Source: Leclercia sp. AS011
Lineage (GTDB): Bacteria; Pseudomonadota; Gammaproteobacteria; Enterobacterales; Enterobacteriaceae
Assembly: GCF_037152535.1 (NCBI RefSeq)
Contig: NZ_JBBCMA010000001.1
Span: 1,922,001 to 1,986,000 of the forward strand
Reading direction: 5' to 3'
DNA length: 64,000 bases
In this document: piece by piece, positions 21,500 to 32,897 of the stretch
Position numbering within the stretch: the first letter of the stretch is position 1
Layout of the letters: each line of letters starts with the position of its first letter
The notes under the pieces: generated by a model
What the model saw: the letters and a program-made list of their open reading frames with translations, nothing else
Databases searched by the model: none
Told to the model about the DNA's origin: nothing
Translations under genes and position numbers: made by a program

Positions 21500-24400
21500 T
21501 TATTCAAACGGCGGTGGGGCAAGCACTTCACGGTTGCCGTTATGCCCCTGCTCGCTGACGATGCCCTGCGCTTCCATCTGCTCGATGATACGCGCCGCAC
21601 GGTTGTAGCCGATGCGGAACTGACGCTGAACCCCGGAGATGGAGGCTTTGCGTTTTTCGGTGACGAAGTTAACCGCCTGATCGAAAAGCGGATCCAGCTC
21701 TTCACCGCTATCTGCGCCGCCGCCACCGCCGCCTTCGCTTTCGCTGTCGGAGGTGATGCCATCGATATATTGTGGACGACCGCGCGCCTTCCAGTCCTGC
21801 ACCACGGCATGGACTTCCTGGTCACGCACAAAGGCACCGTGGACACGCACCGGCGAGGTGGAGTTCGGACCGGAGTAAAGCATATCCCCCATGCCGAGCA
21901 GCGATTCCGCGCCGCCCTGGTCGAGAATGGTACGGGAGTCGATTTTGCTCGACACGGTAAAGGCGATACGGGTCGGAATGTTGGCTTTGATCAGGCCAGT
22001 GATCACATCCACCGATGGACGCTGGGTAGCCAGCACCAGGTGGATCCCCGCCGCACGCGCTTTTTGCGCCAGGCGGGCGATCAGCTCTTCCACCTTCTTA
22101 CCGACGGTCATCATCAGGTCAGCGAACTCATCCACCAGCACCACGATGTACGGCAGTTTTTCCAGCACCGGATGCTCGGCATCCATGCTGTCGCCTGGCT
22201 TCCAGTACGGATCCGGGATCGGACGTCCCATCTTCGCCGCTTCGGCGATGATCTCGTTATAACCGGCGAGGTTACGCACGCCCAGCGCGGACATCAGCTT
22301 GTAGCGACGCTCCATCTCATTGACGCTCCAGCGCAGGGCGTTGGCGGCATCTTTCATGTCGGTCACAACTTCGGTCAGCAGGTGCGGGATACCTTCGTAT
22401 ACCGAGAGTTCCAGCATTTTCGGGTCGATCATGATGAAGCGCACATCTTCTGGCTGCGCTTTATACAGAATGCTGAGGATCATGGCGTTCACACCGACGG
22501 ACTTACCAGAGCCCGTCGTACCTGCCACCAGCAGGTGCGGCATTTTCGCCAGATCGGCCACCACCGGCTCACCGGCAATATCTTTACCCAGCACCACGCT
22601 CAGCGGGGATGGGTTATCACGGAATTTGGCGTTATCCAACACTTCGCGCAGGTAAACGGTCTGACGTTTTTTGTTCGGCAGCTCCAGGCCGACATAAGGT
22701 TTGCCCGGAATAACCTCGACCACGCGCACGGCCACGGTGGAGAGGGAACGCGCCAGGTCGCGGGAGAGGTTAGAGATACGCGCAGCTTTCACCCCCGGGG
22801 CAAGGTTCAGCTCGAAACGGGTGATCACCGGGCCTGGGGAATAGTTCACAACATCCGCTTTAATACGGAAATCGGCCAGGCGGAGTTCAACCAGACGCGC
22901 CATCTGATCGAGGGCGAAGGTATCCACCGGTTCGACTTCCGTTGGCGGCGGTGTTAACAGATCGAATGACGGCAGCGGCGTAGTCGGTCTTTGCAGCGGA
23001 CGGCTGTCGCCGTTACGCATCAGCAGCGGATGGATCAGACTCTGCTGAGCCTGAGGCTGGGCCGGTGGCTGCTGCGGCTGTACGGGCTGCTGCGGCTGAG
23101 CATATTGCTGTGGCTGAACAGGCTGCTGAGGCTGAGCATATTGCTGCGGCTGAACAGGCTGCTGAGGCTGAGCATATTGCTGCGGCTGAACAGGCTGCTG
23201 AGGCTGAGCATGCGGCGGCGGCGTATAGGCCTGGCGCGGCGGCTCGGCTTCCGGCATCACGCCCGGCGTGAACAGCGGTTCGCTTGGCGTATCATCCACC
23301 AGATCTTTCATCGGTGAGAATTCAAAATCCGCCAGCGAGAAGGGGTTCGCCCCTGTCGGCTGTTCACCGGCATAACGCTGTTGCTGCGTGGCGGCAAACT
23401 GGCGAGCCAGCTCCGCTTCGGCGGCATCATCTTCGTCATCCTGAGTCTGATACTGCTGCGGCTCAGGCTGATATTCCTCGCCGTAACGCTGCTGTTGCTG
23501 TTGGGCGAACTGGCGGGCCAGCTCGTCCTGCTGCATTTCATCAGCATCATCTTCGTACTGATCGTCATCATACTGCTGACGACCGGCTTTACGTGCTTCC
23601 TCTTCTGCCATTCGCTGAGAAGGCAGCTTGATGCCATACGAGGCCAGTTCACGGCGGGTAGGAACACGCACGCGGTTAGGACGCGGCAGTTGCGGACCAA
23701 TGCCCTCTTTCACCTGCGGACGCGGAGCGCCGCTGGTTGCCAGGCTGAATAACGGTGCGGCAGCGCTGGCCGCAGCGGCGCCCGCGGTCGTTGCCTGCTG
23801 CACGTTCGCCGCAACCGGTGCGACGACGGACGCAGGCTCAACGGCCGGAGCTGGTACAGATGGGATTTCCACCGCTTTGACCGGGGCAGGCTCTTGCACT
23901 GGCTCCGGTACCGGCTGATACCAGGCCGCGAGCTGTTCGCGCTCACGGGCACGTTTCTCTTCCACTTCTTCAAAGTAGTAAAGCGGCGGGCGGGACGGTT
24001 TGACCTCTTCAGCCGGCGGCGCGTCGACGACCGGCGGAGTGACCACCGGCTCAGGCTGATAGACGGCCTGCTGCGGTTCATACTGCTGCGGCTGCTCATA
24101 CTGAGGTTGTTCGTACTGAGGCTGCTCGTACTGAGGTTGCTGATATTGCGGTTGTTCGTACTGCGGCTGCGCGTACACCGGTTCAGGCTGATAAGGCGGC
24201 TGCCACTGCTCCTGCGGCGCGGCGGCGGCATAAGGCTGTGGCTCCGGCGCATAGACCGGCGCTGCGGGCGCGGCAGGTTCCGCATGCCATTCAACCGCAG
24301 GCGGCTGCAGATGGGCATCCGGCATCGACGGAGTGGGTGGCGTCACCGGATCAACCGGGGCAGCAAAGGCCTGCGTGGCGGTAGTCGCCGCGGCAGCAGC

Positions 24401-25357
24401 GGCAAGCGGCTCTGCTACCGAATGGCCGTTGAGCAGCGGATCGTACTCATCATAGTCGGAGGCCAGGGCGCGATTGCCGGAGAACAGCACATCATCCGGA
24501 TCGGCAGCCACGCCACGGGCGCTGTAAGCCACCTCTTCGTCGTCCATCCGCTTCCCGGAAAACAGGGCTGCGTCTGTCTTGCGTCCTAATGGATTGGCAA
24601 ATTTTTCCGCTACGCGCTTACGGCGCGCCAGTGCCCCGCGCATAATGCGCGCGCGACGGGATTCACGGCGCTCGGCGACCGGCTCAGCGTCGTCGTAGTC
24701 GTCGTCTTCATACTCTTCGTCAACCCAGGTGTCATCGCGACGGGTACGGTTGCTGGCAAAAGTCAGCACGTTGAGGATCACGCTGCCGATTTTTTCAGCA
24801 ATGCTGACCCAGGACCAGCCGGTAAACAACGTCAGCCCCGCGCCCCAGATGCAGAGCAGCGCGATGGTGCCACCGCTGCTGTGCAGCATCGGTTGTAAGG
24901 CGGTACTCAGCAGGCTGCCGATCACGCCACCGGAGGCAAAATACCAGATGTCATCGGCGTTAATCGCCGCCAGACCGCAGGATGTCAGGATCAGCGCCAG
25001 CGCGCCAATCAGGCGCAGCGAGACGGCAAAATAGTCGATGTAGTCATCGTTCTGGCGATGACGCCAGGCAAACCAACAGCCACCAATAATGATGACGGGA
25101 AGGGTATAGGCCATCACGCCAAAGATGAAGAACAGCGTATCCGCCAGCCAGGCGCCCGGTACGCCGCCTAAATTATGGATAGGCTCGTGCCATGCGGTCT
25201 GTGACCAGCTGGGATCGGAGGGATTGAAACTGAGTAAGGCTGCCATCAACCAGACGGCAAAAAGAGCAACAAGGATCAGTAACGCCTCAAGGAGTCGGCG
25301 CCCACTGCTGAGCTTGGTTAAATTGACTTCTTTGTCTTCGGTATATTCCTGGCTCAA
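21500..25357 (-). CDS. ftsK: DNA translocase FtsK
   Basis: Septum-located DNA pump that sorts chromosome termini and activates XerCD at dif. The 1285-residue product has four membrane segments in residues 20-190, a long acidic then Pro/Gln-rich linker (about 200-790), and the RecA-like motor with Walker [17 protein letters not shown] and Walker [15 protein letters not shown]. The C-terminal gamma domain (from about [10 protein letters not shown]) is the winged helix that reads KOPS and contacts XerD. The linker has two tandem repeat tracts that differ in number from K-12 (see repeats), making the protein about 44 residues shorter than the 1329 of K-12. A LexA-type box lies about 80 bases upstream. 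Confidence 0.98.
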   Translation of the reverse strand: MSQEYTEDKEVNLTKLSSGRRLLEALLILVALFAVWLMAALLSFNPSDPSWSQTAWHEPIHNLGGVPGAWLADTLFFIFGVMAYTLPVIIIGGCWFAWRHRQNDDYIDYFAVSLRLIGALALILTSCGLAAINADDIWYFASGGVIGSLLSTALQPMLHSSGGTIALLCIWGAGLTLFTGWSWVSIAEKIGSVILNVLTFASNRTRRDDTWVDEEYEDDDYDDAEPVAERRESRRARIMRGALARRKRVAEKFANPLGRKTDAALFSGKRMDDEEVAYSARGVAADPDDVLFSGNRALASDYDEYDPLLNGHSVAEPLAAAAAATTATQAFAAPVDPVTPPTPSMPDAHLQPPAVEWHAEPAAPAAPVYAPEPQPYAAAAPQEQWQPPYQPEPVYAQPQYEQPQYQQPQYEQPQYEQPQYEQPQQYEPQQAVYQPEPVVTPPVVDAPPAEEVKPSRPPLYYFEEVEEKRAREREQLAAWYQPVPEPVQEPAPVKAVEIPSVPAPAVEPASVVAPVAANVQQATTAGAAAASAAAPLFSLATSGAPRPQVKEGIGPQLPRPNRVRVPTRRELASYGIKLPSQRMAEEEARKAGRQQYDDDQYEDDADEMQQDELARQFAQQQQQRYGEEYQPEPQQYQTQDDEDDAAEAELARQFAATQQQRYAGEQPTGANPFSLADFEFSPMKDLVDDTPSEPLFTPGVMPEAEPPRQAYTPPPHAQPQQPVQPQQYAQPQQPVQPQQYAQPQQPVQPQQYAQPQQPVQPQQPPAQPQAQQSLIHPLLMRNGDSRPLQRPTTPLPSFDLLTPPPTEVEPVDTFALDQMARLVELRLADFRIKADVVNYSPGPVITRFELNLAPGVKAARISNLSRDLARSLSTVAVRVVEVIPGKPYVGLELPNKKRQTVYLREVLDNAKFRDNPSPLSVVLGKDIAGEPVVADLAKMPHLLVAGTTGSGKSVGVNAMILSILYKAQPEDVRFIMIDPKMLELSVYEGIPHLLTEVVTDMKDAANALRWSVNEMERRYKLMSALGVRNLAGYNEIIAEAAKMGRPIPDPYWKPGDSMDAEHPVLEKLPYIVVLVDEFADLMMTVGKKVEELIARLAQKARAAGIHLVLATQRPSVDVITGLIKANIPTRIAFTVSSKIDSRTILDQGGAESLLGMGDMLYSGPNSTSPVRVHGAFVRDQEVHAVVQDWKARGRPQYIDGITSDSESEGGGGGGADSGEELDPLFDQAVNFVTEKRKASISGVQRQFRIGYNRAARIIEQMEAQGIVSEQGHNGNREVLAPPPFE
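23072..23211. repeat. 36-base tandem repeat in the ftsK linker
   Basis: Three near-identical 36-base units (23098-23133, 23134-23169, 23170-23205) plus partial units at both ends. Each encodes a 12-residue unit made of QPQQPV and QPQQYA on the minus strand. The first two full copies differ by one base, a sign of recent expansion. It is coding sequence, not CRISPR. Confidence 0.9.
24093..24167. repeat. 15-base tandem repeat in the ftsK linker
   Basis: Five 15-base units (24093, 24108, 24123, 24138 and 24153 onward) encode QYEQP- or QYQQP-type pentapeptides; a sixth degenerate unit follows to 24182. Units differ mostly at silent positions, so this tract is older than the 36-base one. Confidence 0.85.
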
Positions 25358-25405
25358 AACAGGCTCTCCAGGTATCAGGCAATTCCTGCCTGAGTGCTAA
25401 ACGGA

Positions 25406-25434
25406 CAACAGTGCCGGGAGGCCCGACACTGTTG
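25406..25434 (-). terminator. Hairpin downstream of lrp
   Basis: CAACAGTG-C-CGGG (25406-25418) pairs with CCCG-A-CACTGTTG (25422-25434) with one mismatch and an AGG loop. It lies 57 bases after the lrp stop; the T-rich tail is poor (TTGTCCGTTTAG), so termination is likely but not certain. Confidence 0.5.
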
Positions 25435-25452
25435 CTGTATGGATTACCAGGA
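25433..25452 (-). promoter_or_regulatory. LexA box upstream of ftsK
   Basis: On the minus strand CTG (25450-25448) and CAG (25437-25435) are separated by exactly ten bases, with the core CTGGTAATCCATACAG. This fits the LexA consensus CTG-N10-CAG, and ftsK is the SOS gene dinH in E. coli. It abuts the hairpin after lrp. Confidence 0.75.
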
Positions 25453-25490
25453 GTGTAATCAAAGTACGCTGATAATGCACCTGTTCCGTG

Positions 25491-25985
25491 TTAGCGCGTC
25501 TTAATAACCAGACGATTGCTCTGTTTGACTTCTTCCATTACCACGTAGGTACGGGTGTCGTTCACGCCAGGCAGTCGCAGCAGGGTTTCGCCCAGCAGCT
25601 TACGGTATGCAGACATATCAGGTACGCGGGTTTTCAACAGGTAGTCGAAATCACCGGAAACCAGATGACACTCTTGAATTTCTTCAAGTTTTTGCACGGC
25701 GGAATTGAACTGCTCAAACACATCCGGCGCACCACGATTCAGAGTAATCTCAACAAAAACCAGAAGTGAGGCATCCAGGTAATGCGGGTTCAGCAGCGCT
25801 GTATAGCCCTGAATAAAACCCTGTCTTTCCAGTCGGCGCACACGCTCGAGGCATGGCGTCGGGGAAAGTCCCACACGTTTTGAAAGCTCGACGTTGGAAA
25901 TACGCCCATCCTTTTGCAATTCATTAAGAATGTTACGATCGATACGGTCGAGATCTTTGCCAGGGCGCTTCTTGCTATCTACCAT
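25491..25985 (-). CDS. lrp: Leucine-responsive regulatory protein Lrp
   Basis: Global regulator of amino-acid metabolism, pili and stationary-phase genes that binds leucine. The start is ATG 25985 (MVDSKKRPGKDLDRIDRNIL), giving 164 residues as in E. coli; the upstream extension to 26042 is rejected. The winged HTH lies in residues 15-65 (ISNVELSKRVGLSPTPCLER is the recognition part), followed by the RAM/AsnC ligand and oligomer domain with ECHLVSGDFDYLLKTRV. Divergent from trxB across a long leader region. Confidence 0.98.
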   Translation of the reverse strand: MVDSKKRPGKDLDRIDRNILNELQKDGRISNVELSKRVGLSPTPCLERVRRLERQGFIQGYTALLNPHYLDASLLVFVEITLNRGAPDVFEQFNSAVQKLEEIQECHLVSGDFDYLLKTRVPDMSAYRKLLGETLLRLPGVNDTRTYVVMEEVKQSNRLVIKTR

Positions 25986-27503
<1,518 letters not shown>

Positions 27504-27530
27504 TTTTTACAAATCAGCAACAAACGTAAA

Positions 27531-27555
27531 AAAGGCGGCGATAAGTCGCCTTTAT
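27531..27555 (+). terminator. Terminator after trxB
   Basis: AAAGGCG (27531-27537) pairs with CGCCTTT (27547-27553) across a 9-base loop, then ATTGT. A moderate intrinsic terminator before cydD. Confidence 0.7.
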
Positions 27556-27616
27556 TGTCTCTGCGTTGTAACATTGCCGTGCCCAATACCTAATAACATC
27601 ACCTGCTAAGCACGCA

Positions 27617-29383
27617 ATGGAAAAAACCCGTCAACAAGAGCTAACACGCTGGCTGAAACAGCAAAGCGTTCTTTCCCGCCGCTGGCTGAATATTTCCCGT
27701 CTTTTAGGGTTTATCAGCGGTGTGTTGATTGTAGGCCAGGCATGGCTGCTGGCTCGCATTCTTAACCATATGATCATGGAAAACATCCCACGCGAGGCCC
27801 TGCTGCTGCCTTTCATCGTGCTGGTTCTGGTCTTCATTCTGCGTGCCTGGGTGGTCTGGTTGCGTGAGCGCGTGGGTTTTCACGCCGGACAGAACATCCG
27901 CTACGAAATACGCCGCCAGGTGCTCGACAGGTTGCAGGAAGCCGGTCCCGCCTGGATCCAGGGCAAGCCTGCCGGTAGCTGGGCGACGCTTATCCTCGAG
28001 CAAATCGACGATATGCATGACTACTACGCCCGCTATCTGCCGCAGATGGCGCTGGCGATCTTCGTTCCCCTGCTGATCGTGCTGGCAATCTTCCCGTATA
28101 ACTGGGTCGCGGCGCTGATCCTGCTGGGTACCGCGCCGCTGATCCCGCTGTTTATGGCGATGGTCGGCATGGGTGCCGCCGATGCTAACCGCCGCAACTT
28201 TCTGGCATTGGGTCGCTTAAGCGGCCACTTCCTCGACCGCCTGCGCGGCATGGAGACGCTGCGCATTTTTGGTCGCGGTGAAGCCGAAACCGACAATATT
28301 CGCCATGCCTCTCAGGACTTCCGTCAGCGCACCATGGAGGTGTTACGCCTGGCGTTCTTATCCTCCGGGGTGCTGGAGTTCTTTACCTCCCTGTCGATTG
28401 CGCTGGTCGCCGTCTATTTTGGTTTCTCTTATCTGGGTGCCCTCGATTTTGGTCACTACGGCACCGCCGTCACTCTCTCGGCGGGCTTCCTGGCGTTAAT
28501 TCTGGCCCCGGAGTTCTTCCAGCCGCTGCGCGATCTGGGCACCTTCTATCATGCGAAGGCCCAGGCCGTGGGCGCTGCCGACAGCCTGAAAACCTTCCTT
28601 GAAACGCCGCTGGCGCATCCGCAGCGTGGCGACGTGACCCTGAGCACCAGCAAGCCGGTCAGCATTGACGCAGAGAATTTCTGCGTGCTGTCGCCGGAAG
28701 GTAAAGTGCTGGCGGGGCCGTTAAACTTTACCCTCGCTGCAGGTCAGCGCGTGGTGCTGGTCGGCACCAGCGGCTCGGGCAAAAGCTCGCTACTGAATGC
28801 GTTATCCGGCTTTATGGCTTACAGCGGGTCGCTGCGCATCAACCAGGCCGAGCTCTCCGCGCTCGATCCTGACGAATGGCGCACCCATTTAAGCTGGGTG
28901 GGTCAGAACCCGCAGCTCCCGGCGGCCACGCTGCGTGAAAACGTGCTGCTGGCGCGCCCGGATGCCAGCGACGAAGAGCTGCAGTCGGTGCTCGATCGCG
29001 CCTGGGTCAGCGAGTTCCTGCCGCTGCTGCCGAACGGCGTGGATACGGTGGTGGGCGATCAGTCGGCGGGGCTTTCCGTCGGCCAGGCGCAACGTATCGC
29101 CGTGGCCCGCGCCCTGCTTAACCCCTGTCAGCTTTTACTGCTGGATGAGCCCGCAGCCAGCCTGGACGCGCACAGCGAACAGCGCGTGATGATGGCGCTG
29201 GATGCCGCCTCGCAACAGCAAACCACGCTGATGGTGACCCACCAGCTGGAGGGCATCTCCCGCTGGGATCAGATCTGGGTCATGGACAACGGACAGCTTG
29301 TCGAGCAGGGTGATTACGCCACGCTCGCGGCGGCACAGGGGCCCTTTGCGGCCCTGCTGGCGAACCGTCAGGAGGAGATCTGA
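27617..29383 (+). CDS. cydD: Heme/thiol ABC exporter subunit CydD
   Basis: Half of the CydDC inner-membrane ABC exporter, which exports cysteine and glutathione and is required for assembly of cytochrome bd and periplasmic cytochromes. At 588 residues it equals E. coli. Six membrane segments fill residues 20-310; Walker A is VGTSGSGKSSLLN, the ABC signature is LSVGQAQRIAVARAL, and Walker B is LLLLDEPAASLD. The last base of its TGA stop is the first base of the cydC ATG, so translation is coupled. Confidence 0.97.
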   Translation: MEKTRQQELTRWLKQQSVLSRRWLNISRLLGFISGVLIVGQAWLLARILNHMIMENIPREALLLPFIVLVLVFILRAWVVWLRERVGFHAGQNIRYEIRRQVLDRLQEAGPAWIQGKPAGSWATLILEQIDDMHDYYARYLPQMALAIFVPLLIVLAIFPYNWVAALILLGTAPLIPLFMAMVGMGAADANRRNFLALGRLSGHFLDRLRGMETLRIFGRGEAETDNIRHASQDFRQRTMEVLRLAFLSSGVLEFFTSLSIALVAVYFGFSYLGALDFGHYGTAVTLSAGFLALILAPEFFQPLRDLGTFYHAKAQAVGAADSLKTFLETPLAHPQRGDVTLSTSKPVSIDAENFCVLSPEGKVLAGPLNFTLAAGQRVVLVGTSGSGKSSLLNALSGFMAYSGSLRINQAELSALDPDEWRTHLSWVGQNPQLPAATLRENVLLARPDASDEELQSVLDRAWVSEFLPLLPNGVDTVVGDQSAGLSVGQAQRIAVARALLNPCQLLLLDEPAASLDAHSEQRVMMALDAASQQQTTLMVTHQLEGISRWDQIWVMDNGQLVEQGDYATLAAAQGPFAALLANRQEEI

Positions 29384-31104
29384 TGCGCGCTTTACTGCCT
29401 TATCTGGCGCTCTATATGCGCCACAAATGGATGCTAACCCTCGGCGTGGTGCTGGCGATCGTCACCCTGCTGGCCAGTATCGGCCTGCTCACGCTTTCAG
29501 GCTGGTTCCTCTCTGCCTCGGCGGTGGCCGGGTTTGCCGGCCTATACAGCTTCAACTATATGTTGCCCGCCGCAGGGGTACGCGGCACGGCCATCACCCG
29601 TACCGCCGGACGCTACTTCGAGCGTCTGGTCAGCCATGACGCCACCTTCCGCGTGTTACAGCACCTGCGCGTGACCACCTTCAGCAAGCTGCTGCCCCTC
29701 TCCCCTGCCGGGCTGGCACGCTATCGCCAGGGCGAACTGCTGAACCGTGTGGTCGCGGACGTCGATACCCTCGATCACCTCTACCTGCGGGTTATCTCCC
29801 CGCTGGTGGGTGCCCTGGTGGTGATCGTGGTCGTTACCCTCGGCCTGTGCCTGCTGGACGTTAACATCGCGCTGGTGCTCGGCGGGATCATGCTCCTGAC
29901 GCTGTTTCTTCTGCCGCCACTGTTTTACCGCGCCGGGAAACCGACCGGTGAAAACCTGACCCGTCTGCGTGGCGAGTATCGCCAGCAGCTGACGGGCTGG
30001 CTGCAGGGACAGGCAGAGCTGACCATCTTTGGCGCCAGCCGTCGCTACCGCGCGCAGATGGAAAACACCGAGCTGAACTGGCACGAAGCCCAGCGCAAAC
30101 AGTCGGAACTCACGGCTCTGTCTCAGGCGTTGATGCTGTTGATCGGCGGGTTCGCCGTGATGGCGATGCTGTGGATGGCCTCCGGCGGGGTGGGCGATAA
30201 CACCCAGCCGGGCCCGCTCATTGCGCTGTTTGTCTTCTGTGCGCTGGCGGCGTTCGAAGCGCTGGCCCCCGTCACCGGGGCCTTTCAGCATCTGGGCCAG
30301 GTGGTGGCCTCCGCGCTGCGTATCACTCAGATCACCGGTCAGGAGCCTGAAGTGCAGTTCAGTACCGCCGATTCCGACGTGCCTGAGCAGCTGGCTCTCC
30401 GTCTTACGGATGTGAGCTTTGCCTATGACAGCCAGGCTCAGCCCGCGCTGGACCATATTAACCTGACCATCCCCGCAGGCGCGCACGTTGCGGTGCTGGG
30501 ACGTACGGGCTGCGGTAAGTCAACGCTGCTGCAGCTTCTGACCCGGGCCTGGGATCCGGCTCAGGGCCAGATCCTGTTCAACGACACGCCGCTAACAGCG
30601 ATGAGCGAACCTGCGCTGCGCAAAACGGTGAGCGTGGTGCCGCAGCGGGTCCACCTTTTCAGCGCCACCCTGCGGGATAACCTGCTGTTAGCTGCGCCAG
30701 GTGCCGCCGATGACGTGTTAAGCGCAATGCTGGAGAAGGTCGGCCTGCACAAGCTGCTGGAAGACGAAGGTCTGAACAGCTGGCTCGGTGAAGGGGGGCG
30801 TCAGCTCTCCGGCGGCGAGCTGCGTCGTCTGGCGATTGCGCGCGCGCTGCTGCACAACGCCCCGCTGATGCTGCTGGACGAACCTACAGAAGGTCTCGAC
30901 GCAACGACTGAGCGGCAAATCCTTGATTTACTGGAAAAAGAGATGCAGGGCAAAACGGTGCTGATGGTGACGCACCGCCTGCGTGGACTGGCGGATTTCG
31001 ATCAAATTATTGTGATGGACAACGGACAGATTATTGAGCAAGGTAGTCACGCAGAGCTGTTAGCAAAACAGGGTCGCTACTACCAGTTTAAACAACGTCT
31101 GTAG
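29383..31104 (+). CDS. cydC: Heme/thiol ABC exporter subunit CydC
   Basis: Partner of CydD in the heterodimeric exporter. At 573 residues it equals E. coli. The N-terminal membrane domain opens MRALLPYLALYMRHKWMLTL; the ATPase domain has Walker A LGRTGCGKSTLLQ, signature LSGGELRRLAIARALL and Walker B LMLLDEPTEGLD. It starts within the cydD stop codon and is followed 47 bases later by aat, so cydD-cydC-aat probably share a transcript. Confidence 0.97.
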   Translation: MRALLPYLALYMRHKWMLTLGVVLAIVTLLASIGLLTLSGWFLSASAVAGFAGLYSFNYMLPAAGVRGTAITRTAGRYFERLVSHDATFRVLQHLRVTTFSKLLPLSPAGLARYRQGELLNRVVADVDTLDHLYLRVISPLVGALVVIVVVTLGLCLLDVNIALVLGGIMLLTLFLLPPLFYRAGKPTGENLTRLRGEYRQQLTGWLQGQAELTIFGASRRYRAQMENTELNWHEAQRKQSELTALSQALMLLIGGFAVMAMLWMASGGVGDNTQPGPLIALFVFCALAAFEALAPVTGAFQHLGQVVASALRITQITGQEPEVQFSTADSDVPEQLALRLTDVSFAYDSQAQPALDHINLTIPAGAHVAVLGRTGCGKSTLLQLLTRAWDPAQGQILFNDTPLTAMSEPALRKTVSVVPQRVHLFSATLRDNLLLAAPGAADDVLSAMLEKVGLHKLLEDEGLNSWLGEGGRQLSGGELRRLAIARALLHNAPLMLLDEPTEGLDATTERQILDLLEKEMQGKTVLMVTHRLRGLADFDQIIVMDNGQIIEQGSHAELLAKQGRYYQFKQRL

Positions 31105-31151
31105 TCTATATTTGAACCGATCCCCACTTCGCGTACTGGAGTTTTGTTGTC

Positions 31152-31856
31152 ATGCGCTTGGTCCAGCTCTCTCGTCATTCTCTTGCGTTCCCTTCTCCGG
31201 AAGGGGCGCTGCGTGAACCTAATGGTTTGCTGGCCCTCGGCGGCGATCTGAGCCCGTCGCGTTTATTAATGGCGTACCAGCGCGGGATTTTTCCGTGGTT
31301 TTCCCCCGGAGATCCGATCTTATGGTGGTCGCCCGATCCCCGCGCCGTACTGTGGCCGGCACAGTTTCATATCAGCCGCAGCATGAAGCGCTTTCACGCT
31401 CACTCCCCCTATCGCGTCACCCTTAATCACGCCTTTGGTCAGGTGATCGAGGGGTGCGCTGCCGATCGCTTTGAAGGAACCTGGATTACCCCCGAGGTGA
31501 TCACCGCCTATCACCGCCTGCACGAACTGGGTTACGCCCACTCGATTGAGGTGTGGGATAAGGACGAACTGGTGGGCGGGATGTACGGCGTGGCACAGGG
31601 CACCCTGTTTTGCGGCGAGTCGATGTTCAGCCGCGCGGTGAATGCCTCGAAAACCGCTCTGCTGGTTTTCTGCGACCGCTTCACTCGCAGCGGCGGCCAG
31701 TTGATTGATTGCCAGGTGCTGAACGAGCATACCGCCTCGCTGGGTGCGGTCGAGATCTCCCGCCATGAATATCTGGCTCAACTGGCGACGCTGCGGATGC
31801 AGAAATTACCGCAGAATTTCTGGGTCCCCGGCACGTTATTTACGCCTCAAAGATAA
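31152..31856 (+). CDS. aat: Leucyl/phenylalanyl-tRNA--protein transferase
   Basis: Adds Leu or Phe from charged tRNA to proteins with N-terminal Lys or Arg, creating an N-degron that ClpS hands to ClpAP. At 234 residues it equals E. coli Aat. Conserved blocks include the [23 protein letters not shown] segment (cited as [18 protein letters not shown], about residues 42-59), [18 protein letters not shown] and [18 protein letters not shown]. clpS and clpA lie only 4 kb away in this window. Confidence 0.97.
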   Translation: MRLVQLSRHSLAFPSPEGALREPNGLLALGGDLSPSRLLMAYQRGIFPWFSPGDPILWWSPDPRAVLWPAQFHISRSMKRFHAHSPYRVTLNHAFGQVIEGCAADRFEGTWITPEVITAYHRLHELGYAHSIEVWDKDELVGGMYGVAQGTLFCGESMFSRAVNASKTALLVFCDRFTRSGGQLIDCQVLNEHTASLGAVEISRHEYLAQLATLRMQKLPQNFWVPGTLFTPQR

Positions 31857-32139
31857 ATGTTTTCCGCATATTTTTCCTCAAGGTGCTATAATTCTGCCGC
31901 AGAGTAGGTTCTGCCTGTTGCCCCGCCGCCGTTTGGGAATAGTTCGCATCCGATAACGCCCTATCGTTTATCCTGCCACCTCCCCTTTACGTATGCGCTT
32001 TTCGTACGGTCGAACCGTGACGTCCGGGTAATACGCTGAAACTGCTTTGCTGCGTTTTAAACGCGCAAATCTTTACTTAATTGATGAATTTCGGCATTAT
32101 CTTGCCGGTTCAAAACTTGGTAGTGATACCCCAGAGGAT

Positions 32140-32361
<222 letters not shown>

Positions 32362-32402
32362 GAGTTTTTCGCCGCGAATGGCGTAGTGTAGTAAGAATAA
32401 TC

Positions 32403-32428
32403 AAGGCCGGGATATCCCGGCCTTTTTG
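32403..32428 (+). terminator. Terminator of infA
   Basis: AAGGCCGGG (32403-32411) pairs with CCCGGCCTT (32416-32424) across ATAT, followed by TTT and GTTTTTC. It also faces the end of the unknown minus-strand gene. Confidence 0.92.
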
Positions 32429-32443
32429 TTTTTCTGAACGGTC

Positions 32444-32857
32444 TTAGTGAACATGCACCACGGTCAGATCGGCCAACATTGCATGGCTGATCTCGTGCAG
32501 CAGGCCGGTGAGATGCGGGAGCATATCGCGGTCGAAATGCGACACCAGCAGCACATGGTTTAGCGCCCGGCAGTAATCGCACTGGGCTTCGGTGCTGTCC
32601 AGCAGCCACTCCTGTTTGTGCGAAGGTGGGATCTCATCCTCCTCAAGCACGCGAAAATCGCTCATCGATTTTTCCAGTTCACTTCTGAATGCGTCCAGGT
32701 ATGCCGCAAGACAGCGGCAGACGGGCTGCGTTTGCGGTAGCGAATTACAATCGACCAGGATTTCGGTGAGCAGATTGCAGCGCGCGGCAAGGATGGAAAG
32801 ATCGAGCGTGCTGAGTTCGAGTTCGCTATAAAGCTGGGTGATGCTGTCATTATCCAT
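32444..32857 (-). CDS. Unrecognised small cytosolic protein in the infA-clpA interval
   Basis: I do not recognise this family. The reading frame is 137 codons from ATG 32857 (MDNDSITQLYSELELSTLDL); GGAG at 32870-32867 is nine bases upstream, which favours this start over ATG 32863 (too close) or 32893. No signal peptide or membrane span is seen. It looks all-helical: amphipathic Leu-rich stretches at residues 5-40 and a C-terminal LTGLLHEISHAMLADLTVVHVH. Four cysteines occur (RCN, DCN, VCRC..., CDYC region) without a clear metal motif, although CDYCR is suggestive. It replaces the serW position of K-12, convergent with infA. An accessory gene is likely; the function is unknown. Confidence 0.6.
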   Translation of the reverse strand: MDNDSITQLYSELELSTLDLSILAARCNLLTEILVDCNSLPQTQPVCRCLAAYLDAFRSELEKSMSDFRVLEEDEIPPSHKQEWLLDSTEAQCDYCRALNHVLLVSHFDRDMLPHLTGLLHEISHAMLADLTVVHVH

Positions 32858-32897
32858 AATCATAATCTCCGAAAGTAATTTTTTGCTGACCACCCGA

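Noticed and set aside
23072..23211. Regular 36-base repeats looking like a small CRISPR array
   Set aside because: There are no unique spacers, the repeats are head to tail and they keep the ftsK reading frame.
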